DNA of 64,000 nucleotides from Acarospora socialis (taxonomy: Eukaryota; Ascomycota; Lecanoromycetes; Acarosporales; Acarosporaceae): assembly GCA_025617375.2 (NCBI GenBank), contig JAMYGW020000004.1:434001-498000 (forward strand). Reading direction: 5' to 3'. The translations under genes were made by a program, and so were the position numbers. The notes under the pieces are model-generated. The model was not told the origin of the DNA, did no database searches, and saw only the letters and a program-made list of their open reading frames with translations. Below are positions 9,963 to 21,968 of the stretch, one piece after another. Each line of letters begins with the position of its first letter. Position 1 is the stretch's first letter.

Positions 9963-12900
9963 GCTGAATGAGGTATTATGAATGCTCTTGGATTCGTTTT
10001 TCTGATTCGAAGCTAGCTGTGGACGCTTGCTGAAGTGGATGCTTTAGTGCTTGATGATGTGATGGACGAAGTGATAGGAAGTGCAAAGATTAGGAGATCA
10101 AGCGCCTGCATTGATAGTGAATTTTTATCAGCTTCTCAACTCACATGCAAGGTCGGGGCATCGAGAGTTCGAGGTATACATTACGTACAGAATTATTCAC
10201 TTGATGTCCGCTAAGATAAGGTCGGTGGAAAACACTCGTCAATATCCGTATAACGTGATGTGTATGGCCGTTGAGAAAGGCTGCAGTATGAATACTCAAT
10301 CTGGGCAACCCCGCCCAGGAGAATCCTGAAGACCGCTCGTCGTTGAAGGCGTGAGATCCGGCAGCGGCGGAGTGAATCGGAAAGTAGACGTTTGCAATGA
10401 CACTGCGACTTGACGGGCTGCTTGCGTGAGTCGTTAACGAAAGGCGACGTTCGATCGTAGGGCGGACTTGATCAAGGGGGACCTCCAGGTAAGCAGGAAC
10501 GGTACAATCGCAAGTCTGGATAATCAGAGGTAAGCTCCCACCACGCGCGGAAGGGTTGGTTGCTGGGGACAGCGTGAAATGAGACGGATGAACAGCTCAG
10601 AGGGCAGGGTTGTTTGATTGACAAGACGCTGTTGTCCCAGGTTTCCAGCTTGCTGCAGCCTTTGCGAACAAACGGCGGAAACTCGAGCAAGCGGTGCCGA
10701 GTACTAACCGGATCGCTTAGGTACTTGAATGGAGTTCCGGCGTAAGCGGTAGAGCGAGGGCTTGATGGCAGTGATGATGATGAATATGTTGTGGGGATGA
10801 ATTGCATCAATGGAACATTCCTGGGAGTTTTTGTCGCACAGCTTGGCGACCCAAAGTGATAGGCAAGGAGGGATGTTGGTGACGTGCCGGATGATCGGCC
10901 TCGTCTCGAGCAAAGCGAGAAAGCGCACAGAGCCCAAGGGAAAGAAGCACTCACCAGTCGCAAAGCAGTGCACGGTACAGAGAAGCAGAGACTGCAATCC
11001 GGTGATGATGCGGCAGAAAATCAAGAACACCGGCAGGCACCAAAGGACACGAAGGACGGGGAGGAGGGAATAAACCCACAAAGAGACGACGAAAATGCTG
11101 ATGATGGCTCGGCGACGAAGTGGTGGTGGAGGTGTAAGAGAGGGAAGAAGAGGGAACAACGGGTGAGGGGAAGATGAATAGCAGCACAAGATTCTTGCGC
11201 CCAGTGCTATGGTACCCAAATCTACGAGGGTTTTCTGCCTACCTCACATGTACTCTACATAAGGTAAGTTTTACTTCCAGGCGAGCTTGGAAGAATTACC
11301 TTACCTTACCGGTATCCAGTTAAGCCTACGAATGAGCGAAATACAAGCCCATAAAGTCTCTTCTCTTTCTTGCTTCTTGCCTGAACTTAGGCACCTGGTA
11401 CGCGTAAGGTATAGGTACCCGATTTCATGTCGATGTACCTACCTAGCTTCCGTTCCATTCTGTACCTTAACGCTACCCACCAGTTGTAGAATGTCACGTC
11501 TTTCGAGTCGGAAGGAATTTTCGAGAAGGGGAGGACTTCAGCTACAGCACGTTAGCAGCGATGTGGCATCCATCCGGACGCGGATTCCTGCCCATGTGCG
11601 AAGAGGTAACTTTGTGGTTCCAGAACGCCATATGCCAAATATGGAACACTTTGATTAGCAAATCCGTCGAATTCTTGGAAGAAGCCGTCCTCGAACTCCT
11701 GACTCGTCAATACCTAGGAAAGCTTGGATGCTACCACGTTGGCCATGACTTTCGGTTCGAATTGAGGTTTTGCATTGAACGATGTTGAATTCATGATCAG
11801 TAAATTTGCCTTATACAGGAGAGTATTGGAAAGCAGCACACAGCAGTTTACCAGGTCCTTGGGGGTGGGATGTCTGTTAATAATCAGGATCTGAACGACA
11901 GATCACCATCGGTAATCCTCCAAAGGTCATTGGTGCCGTCAAGATTTAGGTGATCGTCTAGTTGTACAGTACTTATTACCTGCATGCACAAGGTAGACAG
12001 GACCTACCTACCGTACCTACTTGGAGTACTAAGGTTTTCCTCCCCAACCAAAGCTGTTCTTTACCTAGGGTTTTCTTTACCCAAATGCTGTTCCCGAATA
12101 ACGTGAAGATGCTATGACCTATTGTGGTTTGAAAGCGATATTGTGGACTGCTCTGGATCAGTTTCGAGCCCTTGAGCTAGGTAGGGCTGGTCGATCGATC
12201 ATGATTCCTTCGAGTGAGATTTCCCTTGATAACCGAGGATCGGCTTTTATGCGCTTGCTGAGCCCGGCCCGACAACCAGCTATCTCCGAGTGGCGTATCC
12301 ATCTAAATTGCTTGTACCTTTAGTAACTTACAACTCAATCCATCGGAAACGGGATGTGTGCTCTCGCGATGATCAAATCTAGGTATTCGACTCTTTTCAC
12401 CTTTATGCTGCAGATTGCAGTATGACACAGCTTCGTGGAAAAGTTGCAGAGAGCTTTATCGCTGGAAGCCTAGAACCTTTCGCTTTCGCTTCGCTTCGGC
12501 AGATCAGCAAGTTACGTGCCTTCAAAGATTGCCGACCCACTTTTCCATCTCGTTACGCAGGACTTCGATGACTCGCATTCCATACCGATCACGTGCTTCA
12601 CTCCGGCCAAGGTACGAGTAAATCGGAAGTCACATCAAGTCGTCGACGAGGATGCGAAAAGACGAGGAAGCGAATGTCTAAGCAGATCAGGCATGGAACA
12701 GCAAGTTTTGGGCCTGGTTCAATGGCTGTGCTAGTCTGAAATTGACGGTCCACTGCCTCAATTGGCTGGATTTCGCATTTCAAAACAGTCAGTGGCTTGA
12801 TGAAGTTGCTGGCTCGACGATAGTGACCAAAGCTACAGAACAGTACTTGTATTATATGTCGGCCCAGTACAAACCACACCCACCGATCATCATAGATAAC

Positions 12901-13023
12901 TGTAATTGTGTGATAAACTCCAGATGGTATATTGCAGACTCCCCTTGCGCTTCGATGCCATTACATGCGCGATCAACCCGATACCCAGGTTACGGCAAGC
13001 CAGAACGCCGTAATCCAATCTTT
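9963..13023. other. Gene-poor 3-kb stretch
   Basis: I recognise no protein here. On the minus strand, 10700-11215 is pyrimidine-rich (runs of TCCCTC and CTTCTT), which suits a promoter or long leader for the csx1-like gene. From about 11220 to 12080 the DNA carries many TACCTA/TACCTTA motifs and their complements. The largest open frame on the minus strand, 10704-11219, is hydrophobic but looks like translated pyrimidine tract rather than a gene. Confidence 0.5.
11220..12080. repeat. Cluster of TACCTA / TACCTTA motifs in intergenic DNA
   Basis: Examples are ttaccttaccttacc at about 11297-11310, tacctacctag at about 11436-11445 and gacctacctaccgtacctac at 12001-12020, plus reverse forms such as taggtacc. 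Units are not in strict tandem array. A similar island lies at 54190-54540. Confidence 0.55.
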
Positions 13024-16000
13024 TTACAGCTCTCGCTCTTCATCCTCTGACTCCGCGATCTGCGTAGAGGATGTTTGACCCACATCCAGACTGCTGGTCT
13101 GCTTGCGGACCAGCGAGCCGTGCTCGTCAAAGTCGAGTCCTAGAATGTTCAAGCCGGTGTCGTCGCTGGCGGGACCATCAAGCTGCCTCTGCCGTTGGTC
13201 CTCCTGGCCCATCAGCGCAGGTGGACGCTGTCGCATGGCCTTGGCCTTGGCCAGACTGATCGTCTTCTGTTGGTAGGTTGTCGTGATCGGCTTGCTTTCG
13301 TCGCGGTCGATGGTCGCCTTCATCAAAGCGGCCATCCACAGGCGACCTTGCTGGAGGTTGTCGACTGCGAAGTAATGCACGGTAGGCTTGGTGAAATTGA
13401 CGGCGCGTGAGAGACCGGTACGCGGCGGTACCAGCTTGAAGATGAACATACCGTCACCACCAGGTTTTGCGGGAGTACTGTCTGGCTGAGCCGCCGCGTC
13501 TGCTGATGCGACAGTAGCGGCCTGGGTGTTTGGCGGAGAGGTTGGCGACGCAGTAGCACCGGTGATGGTAGCGTGAAGGCCAGTGATACGATCAGTATCA
13601 GCGGGGAGGACACGGTGGGAGGTTATGTCGATCAGGCCCTTTTCTTGGTCGTCGCTTTCGGAATAGTAGTATGACAGGCGGCGGCCTCGCAGGATGAACA
13701 GACGTGGCTTCCAAGTTGTCATGAGATTCGAAGACTTCTTCTTCATCCAGCCACTATAGTCACAACCCACCATTTGCTCTTGCGGTGGCTTCTTCTCTAG
13801 ACCCCGGATATATGCGCTAGTATTCTTCTTTGATTTCCGACGAGTAGTGCCGCTACCGGAGCCCAGACTGCCCAGATTTCCGTTCGTGTCTTTTGAAGAT
13901 GCATCCGTACTTTCAAGCTCGAAACTCTTGGAAGCACCTGATGGTGTACTTGAACCCGTACGGGCGGGTGATTGTAGGGGCGACTCCTTGATAGGGGAAG
14001 GCAAGGACGCGGGGGAAGCGACCAGAGCTTTCTCACTGCCAGTAACGGCATCCGAAATAGCCCGGAGACCAATGACACGTGGTTTCTTTGTTGACTTTTG
14101 AGCTTGTAGATTTGGTTCTACGCCGCTCTGGGGTAGGTCGTTCGGTCTTGAGGAAGGACTCGGCGCATGCTTGGCTGGTTTGTCATCATACTCCAATTTG
14201 GTTACGGTTGGGGAAATAGAGGCTTCTGACGTAGCAACTGGCGACTCAACATCGTTGGCACCGGAGTTCCGAAAACGATGCCTGATGGAGTTACTGTAAT
14301 ACATCTTCGCTGGCGACGTGACCGCGGCCACAGTCTCCCGTATCGAATCAGCACTTCCAAAGCGGGAATGTCTTTTGGCGCCAGTAGTACTTCTCCTTTT
14401 CTGCTCTTCCTGATGACTTGATTTCCTCGAGTGACTAGCTCCCATGTTGTCGCGCTTCTTGAGGACCTTTCTGCTCCTACGCCCGTCGACTTCACCCCCA
14501 GAGAAATAGCCGCGGTCTAAATCGAGGAAAGTGTTGGAAGTGAAGCTAGAGTCTCGGAGATTGGGCTCAAAGGTATTCCTGTCAGAGCTGAGCGACATAC
14601 TGTGTCCACCGACCTCGACGGATGACGTTGGTCGACCATTCGTCGTAGGCATGGCGCCCCCCATCGTCCAATGTCTGTCAAAAGACGGTTGTTTCCTATG
14701 TGTCGCACCAAAAGCTTTGCCAGGGGATTCTGTGGCACTTCTCTCCTTGGCGCCGTTTGTCAGTGGTGCCATGCTAAAGTCTATTGATGAATGCCGCCTG
14801 GAATGATTCAATTCTCGAATCGACGCAGCTGACGGTCGTGACGGGCTATCAAGTCCCGAGCCGAACGTGAACGTAGTCAGAGGTGAGTGGTTGCCGGTTG
14901 TAGGTGGTGGAGGAGGCGGATGTGATGGTGATTTAGGTACTTCTGAAGACTGACTTTGAGGTTGAAGGGCCGCCTGCCTCGACTGGCGAATGTTCTGATT
15001 TGATCCTTGAGCTTCCATAAAGCTCGGTATTCTGGGCAGAACGGTCGCACCCATGCTACGGCTTCGTTCAAAATCTTCGGATGATCCATCACCAGCAGAA
15101 TAACTTGGTAGCTGTTTTCGTAACTGCTTATGAGCCTTTACTTCTTCTTGTAAGGCCTTTATCTTGTGCCACGTCCGTAGCCTTCGTCCAACCAGACCAA
15201 GATCGAATTCCTTCATGAAGATGGAAGTCTGGTCCATGCCCAATAAAACTTCGCCGCTTATCTCCTGCTCTCGGAAAACATCGCAGTGACGACTTTCCAC
15301 TCCCACGTCACGTAGATACTCAGCAACGCGTGCTGGGGTCCATTCCGTGATCTCTGCTTGGGTATAGCCGTTGTGCTCTTCCTCATCGGTCTCATTTCCG
15401 GTTATATAAGATAATCGATGACCCATGTGACTGCTGTAATCGCTTTCAGATTCGGTGGGAACCCTTCTGTCGCCAGTGGGGAAGCTCGACCGAGGTGTGT
15501 TCATGTCCGTGATATGTTCATCAATAACGCTAAGGGTCTCGTTCATCACTGGGCTTTCTTCTCCGTGGGCACGTTGATTGCTGAACGTTCTGCTAATACT
15601 TCTCTGAGCAGTAACCGGCACTGGAGGTGCTGGAACCGGGCCCATTGAGCTCTCACCGGAACCTACTGGATTCAACGGAGGTGTGGCATTGAGTGGTGGC
15701 GGAGTTGCGCCATCGGATCCAAAATACTCAGAGGTATCTCCATTCCATGACAGCTGAGGAGTAGTACTTTCCCCAGAAACTGGTGATGCAATGCTCTGTG
15801 CGCTACTGCTCGGAGTGGCTGTTTGTGGCCGCGGCTGTGTTTCGAGCCGCGTAAGCCCTCTTGGGCTGGTGGGAGGTCTTGAAGTAGACGTTGTAATACC
15901 TCCTTTGGGAGCTGGAGTAGTATAAACTATTCATCCAACATCGGTCAGGCTTTAAACTTTGTCCGTCGGAGAAAACGAAAATCCTCACCCTCAGGAAAGA

Positions 16001-16398
16001 GCCCTGTCATCATATTCTGTAGATGTTTACCAAGAAACCACCCGTCTCCAAAATCATCGTCTCGCTCGATCAATTCAATCCGGTCCCCTTTAGCTAGGCT
16101 CAACTCGTCCGGACTCCGGGCTTGGAATTCATCTGGGGGCCCCGTAGGGTTAGCACATACATTTGGGGGTTTGGAGAGTCGGAATGACAGTAGAGCTCAG
16201 TACAAAGTTAATGTCCTTTCAGCCTGACCGCAGGAAATGTGTAAGAGATGCTTGCAGCTTAGTGGAAAAATACCGCAGTTTTGGGCTTCAGGCCACCACC
16301 CTTTTACGGGTGTGATGGGATTTTCACTTACGCACGACGAGCAATATCTCCCCTGGTAAAGCCTTCCTCGGCGACTCTCCCTGATATCGAAAAGCCAT
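13024..16398 (-). CDS. Boi-type polarity scaffold (SH3-SAM-PH)
   Basis: Three exons (16398-16332, 16132-15989, 15926-13024) give 1037 residues, and phase is kept at both junctions. The SH3 domain occupies about residues 17-72 (GEILLVVHEFQARSPDEL, GDRIELIE, GDGWFLGKHL, GLFPEG). The SAM domain is near residues 262-330 (WTPARVAEYLRDVGVE, LGMDQTSIFMKEFDL). The PH domain is near residues 790-955 (SGWMKKKSSNLMTTWKPRLFILRGRRLSYYYSE). Long Ser/Pro-rich disordered linkers join them. This order is diagnostic of yeast Boi1/Boi2 and fission yeast Pob1. Those proteins sit at growth sites and link Cdc42 and formins to exocytosis, so the same role is inferred here. The gene is divergent from the SP-RING gene, with a 1-kb shared upstream region. 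Confidence 0.93.
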
Positions 16399-17403
16399 TG
16401 TGAAGGTTCCTCAGTGGGTGCCGGATTCAGCGCAACTTTCCGCTACCTCTTTGTTGAACCCTCCTTTGTTGAACCCGAGTCTAGCCGGTTACCTGAGGAG
16501 AGCATCGCAACCTACTCGCGAGATAGCTATATAACATTCAGATTAGCTTTACTATGAGGTATGCCTGGAAGTTGCCAGTGCCGTACCGTGAGCGAGCTGG
16601 AGAGGTGCAAGACCGGGTGTTAGAGCATTCGCATTGCTTAACACCGCTTCGTACCAATATTAGCGCACTTCAGCTTGGGATCGCTTGATTCGACGGATGC
16701 TATAATTTATTGTCGTCAATCTGGATCGAAATATAGGAAGTAATCCAGTGTTCTGGCAGTGAGAAGGCAAGTCATCATCAACGAGAGCCGAGACGGGAGC
16801 GGCCGAGCTGTCACAAGCGAAGGCAAGCTCCGGCTCTAAGACTATTTGGGAAAGCTGCTTGCCCTCTCTTTGTTCGTTAACGGTCGCTATGTATGTTAGG
16901 GGAAGTGAGGCAAGAAGCATCAATAGGTGTTGGTAGAATATCACTCACTTCGATATCGATAAATATGAGGTTTTAAAATCGAAAACTATTTTGTTGATAT
17001 AAGGGATCAGTTTCGCGTGCCACAGAATCTGTTGCCCACCTTTTACCTACTCTAGTTTTTAGCCGAACGTTGATCTATCAACCCTCATTTATCATAAAAA
17101 ACTGGCTCCATCTACCAATGCTCAGCCCACCACTTTTGCATTAACTGGCTAGCAACACAAACTGTGCGAAGCTTTGAGTTGAGTGCAGTGGGTGCTGTGA
17201 TATTACCTCAGGAAGATGTGCTATAAATCGCGCTGCTGTGGAAGCCCCCTCACATCAACAACCCAAAACAATCTACTCCCTCGCGTCAGAGATGAGGTAG
17301 CAGAGCCTAGACTAGAAGATAACCACACTTGGAATTGTTCAGTCGCTCATTCACACGCTTCTCAGTAGCGTCACGTCCGAGAATCCGTTCTAAAAGGGTA
17401 GCG
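16399..17403. promoter_or_regulatory. Shared upstream region of two divergent genes
   Basis: These 1005 bases separate the start of the Boi-type gene (-) from the SP-RING gene (+). The region must hold both promoters. It is AT-richer near 16940-17110. I could not assign individual elements with confidence, and saw no gene. Confidence 0.5.
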
Positions 17404-20400
17404 ATGCGCTCACCTGCAGAACAGCCATCTGTGGGCTTTGCGTCACTGAACTCCACGCTTACTACCTTTCTCGGAGGTAAACAAAAGGCTTGGATGACTC
17501 TCGGCCAGCAGAATCCAAGCGTTTACGCGACGAAATCTCCTACCAGACCACGAGACTTCCAAACAACTAGACCGACACCTCAAGATCCTAATCCCCAACT
17601 AGGTCCCAATACTGATCACCGCATCGTTACGGAACCAGCTCACCAGCACTCTCTACAATGGAATGGGAGGCGCCCTCCTTTAGAACAAGGTCCTTCCAAC
17701 TCCACTTCACCAGTACTGGCCAATATGATCAGTCAGCGAAAAGACTCTGCCGGACAGCCGGTGAGGGTTACGAATGGCTTTGCGGATACAGTTCTTCCCT
17801 CGCCTGCACCAAGCGATGATGTACACCCAGAGTTAAGCAACAATGTTGCTGACTTGGAAACCGAACAAGAGGATCCTGAAGCGAGAAGGCTCATTGACTT
17901 AGCGGCGAGGTGCGGCGGCATTGATGAGCTCGAGAGACGGCTGTTCTCGGCCGACAAATCTGAGGGCTTGCCGCTGGATGAGCCTATCGTTACAAGTAAT
18001 CCCAACTCGGCGGTCGTACCTGAAAGTGAGGCATTCAGTGCTGCTCAGCAAGATGCACCCAGGAAGCGGTCCATAGGACTTCCTCGGCCACAGAAGAAGC
18101 GACCAAGAATACCGACACCGAATGGACAGCCACTGAGGTTTACAGAGTCAAACGAAGGAGATGCTTCACCTCACGAAACCTCGTCATCAGTAACATATGG
18201 AATTCAGACGCCACCAAATCTGTCGGTCAAGCAGTTTGTACCGATCCTAGACAGTTATGTGACAAGGTTTGGCTGCAACCCGACCTCAAAAGATTCAATC
18301 GAGCTTGCCCGAGTACGTCTACTCAAAGATGCTTGCAACACGGAGGACTGCTTCTACCTTGTGCTCCATCAAATGTACTGTCTGTACTCCGTTCAACCGC
18401 AGACGCTCATGCAACTGCCAGGCTTTACCCAGGAGCATGTGCTAGCATTCAACACGCTCTCGCAGCTACTTTTGCGCAATAACATGTTGCTCGACTATGC
18501 CACAAAGTGGTTTTCAGCGTTCCCTGCACCTATTCAGAACCTTTTGCTGTTCTCGACTGTCTACCAGACGGCTTACCATAATGCAAGGGACTTCCTATTG
18601 AATCTTTTCAGATACTGGCATAATATTCAGGCTCGTTGCAAGCAGCGAATGTACCCACCTCTCGTCGACGAACTTGTATATGAGCTTCGTGTGGAGTCTG
18701 GAGTCTTTCAGCGTGTAGCGTTCACGGCAGTTCTTCGAGGCCTTTGGGGACCGCATTCGACTCAGTGGTATCAGAGAGCAGAAGAATTATTTATGCAAGA
18801 CCAGATTAACAGCGCGCGGAGGCGCTCTCGGATCAACGCCGCGAATCCTCCGACCGCTGCAGAGAAGCAAGCGGCGCACGAGAAGTTAGTAACGGATTAT
18901 CAAATGCTTCGGATGCAACATCTTCGTGAAATTCAAAACCGCTCTTCGATTGCAGAAACCATCCAGCAACCGATAAATGAGCGACCGATAGCTCGAGTTC
19001 CGACTCAGCGGATGAGCTTACCATCACCACACGAGCCAGGTTTCGCTTTGCCAATGGCAGCACGGATCACTCCACAAGTGCGCTCAATCGTGAGGCGAAC
19101 GCAATCAATGGCGAGTGTGCCGGTATCGAACTCCCATGTGCCACAACCCAGCCTTATATCAGTCAACGACAGACCGCCGCCAACCCAGTCTCCACATATG
19201 ATGACGCCTTCTTGCGGTGCCACCGCACCTGTGGCATTCACATCGGTAATCAGCCCCAGGGCGAGAGCATCGCAAACGCAACAGGCACAAGTTAGACCTA
19301 TTCAAACTTACCAACAACAATCTGCTCAACTGGATCCCAATAGACCGCCGTCTATCTCAACAACCGAGCACCATATCCCTTTGTCTGATCAACCTGGTCG
19401 TCGCTCTTGGTGTGACTCCGTTCAACCTGGTCTTGAGAGAATACCTCCTGGAGCATCAGGGACCCAGGGAGCAAATCGCCCCCAAGCTCCGCCGGCCATT
19501 CTAGGCTCTCAAGGACCTTATACGACACACGGTGCATCCCATATGGTGCCATTTGGAGCGCAGCTTCTAATTCCATCTACGAACAAAGCCTCAAGTTTCA
19601 ACCCTCATCCTACTCCTACTTCGTCGGCTTTGCATCAGGCACACCTCCGGAATCCCACATTTCAGGCTTTTAATGATGATGGCACAGATACCAGCACGAA
19701 ACTTTACCAATACGTAGCCAAGCTTGCCCTTCCTCCGCAAACTATAACTGCCAGGTCGAGGATTTTCGTGTGGTCATTTCTGGTACCAGAGGTCGACTTT
19801 CAAAAAGTCCCCTCAGACAGTGGAGGCTCTCGCGGTGCACCAGCTACAAGAGAAGTGCATTCGGGTTCACAGATGTATCGTATTCGATGCGCAAAACTAC
19901 AATCCTGGGAGGCTCACACAAACGAGAGTGGCTGGACTGTTCTCGAGAGTGTCTGGCCTCGTTATCTATTCGTCGAGATCAATGGGGTTCACGTTGATCT
20001 AAGGAGAAAGCAACACCACGGCAAAGACCTACCGATTGACATCACACCACACGTCAAGGAAGGCGTGAATGAAGTAATAGCAGCCCTCATAGGACCTGCG
20101 AAGGAGGACGAATACGCTCAGTACGCTCTTGCGGTCGAAAATATCCATGTCATCGACCACAAGCACGCTTTAGAAGTAGCAGTCCCAGTGCCAGCACACG
20201 AGATTTTAGAACAGATCAAAGCTAGTCTAACATCCAAGCCCAGCGACGATGATGATCTGACAGTCGTCGACAACACCATCACCATCGACCTCATCGACCC
20301 CTTTTCTGCCCGCATCTTCGACATACCCGTGCGAGGTCTTTCGTGTCGCCACCGTGAATGCTTTGACCACGAGATCTACCTGCAGACGCGGAATTCAAAA

Positions 20401-20712
20401 TGGCCCTACATGGTGGACGAGTGGCGGTGTCCGATATGCGGGGCCGACGCCCGTCCGCAGAACTTGGTCCTGGATTGTTTTCTCGCGGAAGTCAAGGAGG
20501 AGCTCGCGAGACAAAAGTGGGTCGATACAAAAACCATAGTCATCGAGGAAAACGGAACGTGGCGAGCCAAAATAGAGACTCGTAACGATAGACAGGGTGA
20601 CGAAAGCCGCCTTAATTCAACCGAGGCTTCTTTTGCGGCTGCGGCTCCTGGTGGTAATGTTTTCTTAACACCCCGGAGGGAAAGTGTGGTCATTGAGCTT
20701 GATGATGATTAA
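17404..20712 (+). CDS. MIZ/SP-RING zinc-finger protein, putative SUMO E3 ligase
   Basis: This single-exon gene encodes 1102 residues from the ATG at 17404. The open frame extends upstream only through non-ATG codons. The C-terminal SP-RING is at about residues 980-1028: CRHRECFDHEIYLQTR followed by WRCPICG, giving the C-x-H-x2-C-F-D and C-P-x-C signature of Siz/PIAS proteins. Just before it (about residues 840-935) is a beta-rich block with YLFVEINGVHVDLRRKQHHGKD and PIDITPHVKEG, like the region preceding the RING in Siz, PIAS and ZMIZ proteins. The central part (about 275-560) is helical and globular. The rest is Gln/Pro/Ser-rich and disordered, with a KKRPR basic patch. SUMO ligase activity is a family inference. 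No SAP domain is apparent, which sets it apart from canonical Siz1. Confidence 0.85.
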   Translation: MRSPAEQPSVGFASLNSTLTTFLGGKQKAWMTLGQQNPSVYATKSPTRPRDFQTTRPTPQDPNPQLGPNTDHRIVTEPAHQHSLQWNGRRPPLEQGPSNSTSPVLANMISQRKDSAGQPVRVTNGFADTVLPSPAPSDDVHPELSNNVADLETEQEDPEARRLIDLAARCGGIDELERRLFSADKSEGLPLDEPIVTSNPNSAVVPESEAFSAAQQDAPRKRSIGLPRPQKKRPRIPTPNGQPLRFTESNEGDASPHETSSSVTYGIQTPPNLSVKQFVPILDSYVTRFGCNPTSKDSIELARVRLLKDACNTEDCFYLVLHQMYCLYSVQPQTLMQLPGFTQEHVLAFNTLSQLLLRNNMLLDYATKWFSAFPAPIQNLLLFSTVYQTAYHNARDFLLNLFRYWHNIQARCKQRMYPPLVDELVYELRVESGVFQRVAFTAVLRGLWGPHSTQWYQRAEELFMQDQINSARRRSRINAANPPTAAEKQAAHEKLVTDYQMLRMQHLREIQNRSSIAETIQQPINERPIARVPTQRMSLPSPHEPGFALPMAARITPQVRSIVRRTQSMASVPVSNSHVPQPSLISVNDRPPPTQSPHMMTPSCGATAPVAFTSVISPRARASQTQQAQVRPIQTYQQQSAQLDPNRPPSISTTEHHIPLSDQPGRRSWCDSVQPGLERIPPGASGTQGANRPQAPPAILGSQGPYTTHGASHMVPFGAQLLIPSTNKASSFNPHPTPTSSALHQAHLRNPTFQAFNDDGTDTSTKLYQYVAKLALPPQTITARSRIFVWSFLVPEVDFQKVPSDSGGSRGAPATREVHSGSQMYRIRCAKLQSWEAHTNESGWTVLESVWPRYLFVEINGVHVDLRRKQHHGKDLPIDITPHVKEGVNEVIAALIGPAKEDEYAQYALAVENIHVIDHKHALEVAVPVPAHEILEQIKASLTSKPSDDDDLTVVDNTITIDLIDPFSARIFDIPVRGLSCRHRECFDHEIYLQTRNSKWPYMVDEWRCPICGADARPQNLVLDCFLAEVKEELARQKWVDTKTIVIEENGTWRAKIETRNDRQGDESRLNSTEASFAAAAPGGNVFLTPRRESVVIELDDD

Positions 20713-21880
20713 TGTTCGCGTTAAAACTTACGTGTGGCTTCCTCCAGCTGTAACGTACGTGTCTTTGCGTTCAGGCGTCGCTTACTGTTAGATACCCCTG
20801 GCTGTGGCCGTTGCCTTTCTGAATTGCTGTCCTTTCCCTTGAGAACTTTTGGACCATGTGACCACGTGTTGGGCTTTAGACACGTCACAATACGAGGCGT
20901 ACAAGGCGTACGCGGCTGTCTGTTAGGATCTACCAGTCATTGCGACTCGGACTTCGGCACTCCCTGAATGATCAACATTCTGCCCTAGAGAGCCGGGAAC
21001 GGCAATGCAAATACCTTTTATTCTGCACTATATGTCTCCACGCTTGCAGTAGAGTTAGGGCTCAATATTCACCAAGACTACATGTAGAGAGCGTGCAAGT
21101 ACGACCCTCCGCTCAAAAGCGGCTTAATATCTCCTCAACACTCTATCATAGTTCTGTTGCTAATCTGTTCTCGCTAGAACTCCATCTGTTACACACAGTG
21201 TGAGGTGTTAGGATGACTTTGATCAGCCAATCGCTAGTTTTCCAGACAACGGACAAAGGGTCTCTCATTCTTTACCAAGGCTATCAGCGTTAGGTTCGTT
21301 TTCCTGCTTCTGTTGGGGTGGGTGTCACTTCCTGCCCAGAAACAAGAATGCTCTGATGCACATGTGTCTGCAGAAGTTCCACATCCTCCTTTGATTTCTA
21401 TCATTGGTTACCGTGGGTTTGGTGTAGCACACCATGTTACTGTGCCCAATATTACCGCTGCCCTATGGCCCCAAAACACTCCAATAAGGGGTTAGGTGCT
21501 ATGCTGATCCGTCAAGCCTTGCGTCTTGGGATTTCTCGCATACGCCTCCGTCTCTTGTGTTTGCTACAGTGTCGAGGTTGGGTTGCGGTGTCTGTTTATG
21601 AAGGAGGCTTAGTTGGCAGCGCCTGAAGTTCGTCCTTATATTTGACGGTAGGATGCAGTGTTTCAACGGAGCAATATCTGAGGCCCGTAGCCAAATTTGC
21701 TCGCTTCAGCATTACTGCACCCCTATCGATAAGAATTCCAATCCCCGTGGAGACGACCTTTGAACGATATGGGAAGTAGCGAAAGAGAAGGAAGGGCAAA
21801 GGTGTGAATTGCTTGTCCACTTCTTACCTGTAAACTCTCCTGACATGAACATCTCGGATCTAGGATTCTTCGAGAGGGGC
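20713..21880. other. Intergenic, nothing recognised
   Basis: This is downstream DNA of the SP-RING gene. Short open frames on both strands show no family features. Confidence 0.45.
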
Positions 21881-21968
21881 TAGCCAGCTTTCAAGTACTT
21901 CACCGCTTCCACCAAACAAAGTAAGTATAGACAACTGTCTATCCTTTATTACTGCTTACGGAGGTGTC

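Noticed and set aside
10704-11219. 171-codon hydrophobic minus-strand frame
   Set aside because: It is translated pyrimidine-rich DNA (Leu/Pro/Ser/Phe) in an intergenic region, and has no family pattern.
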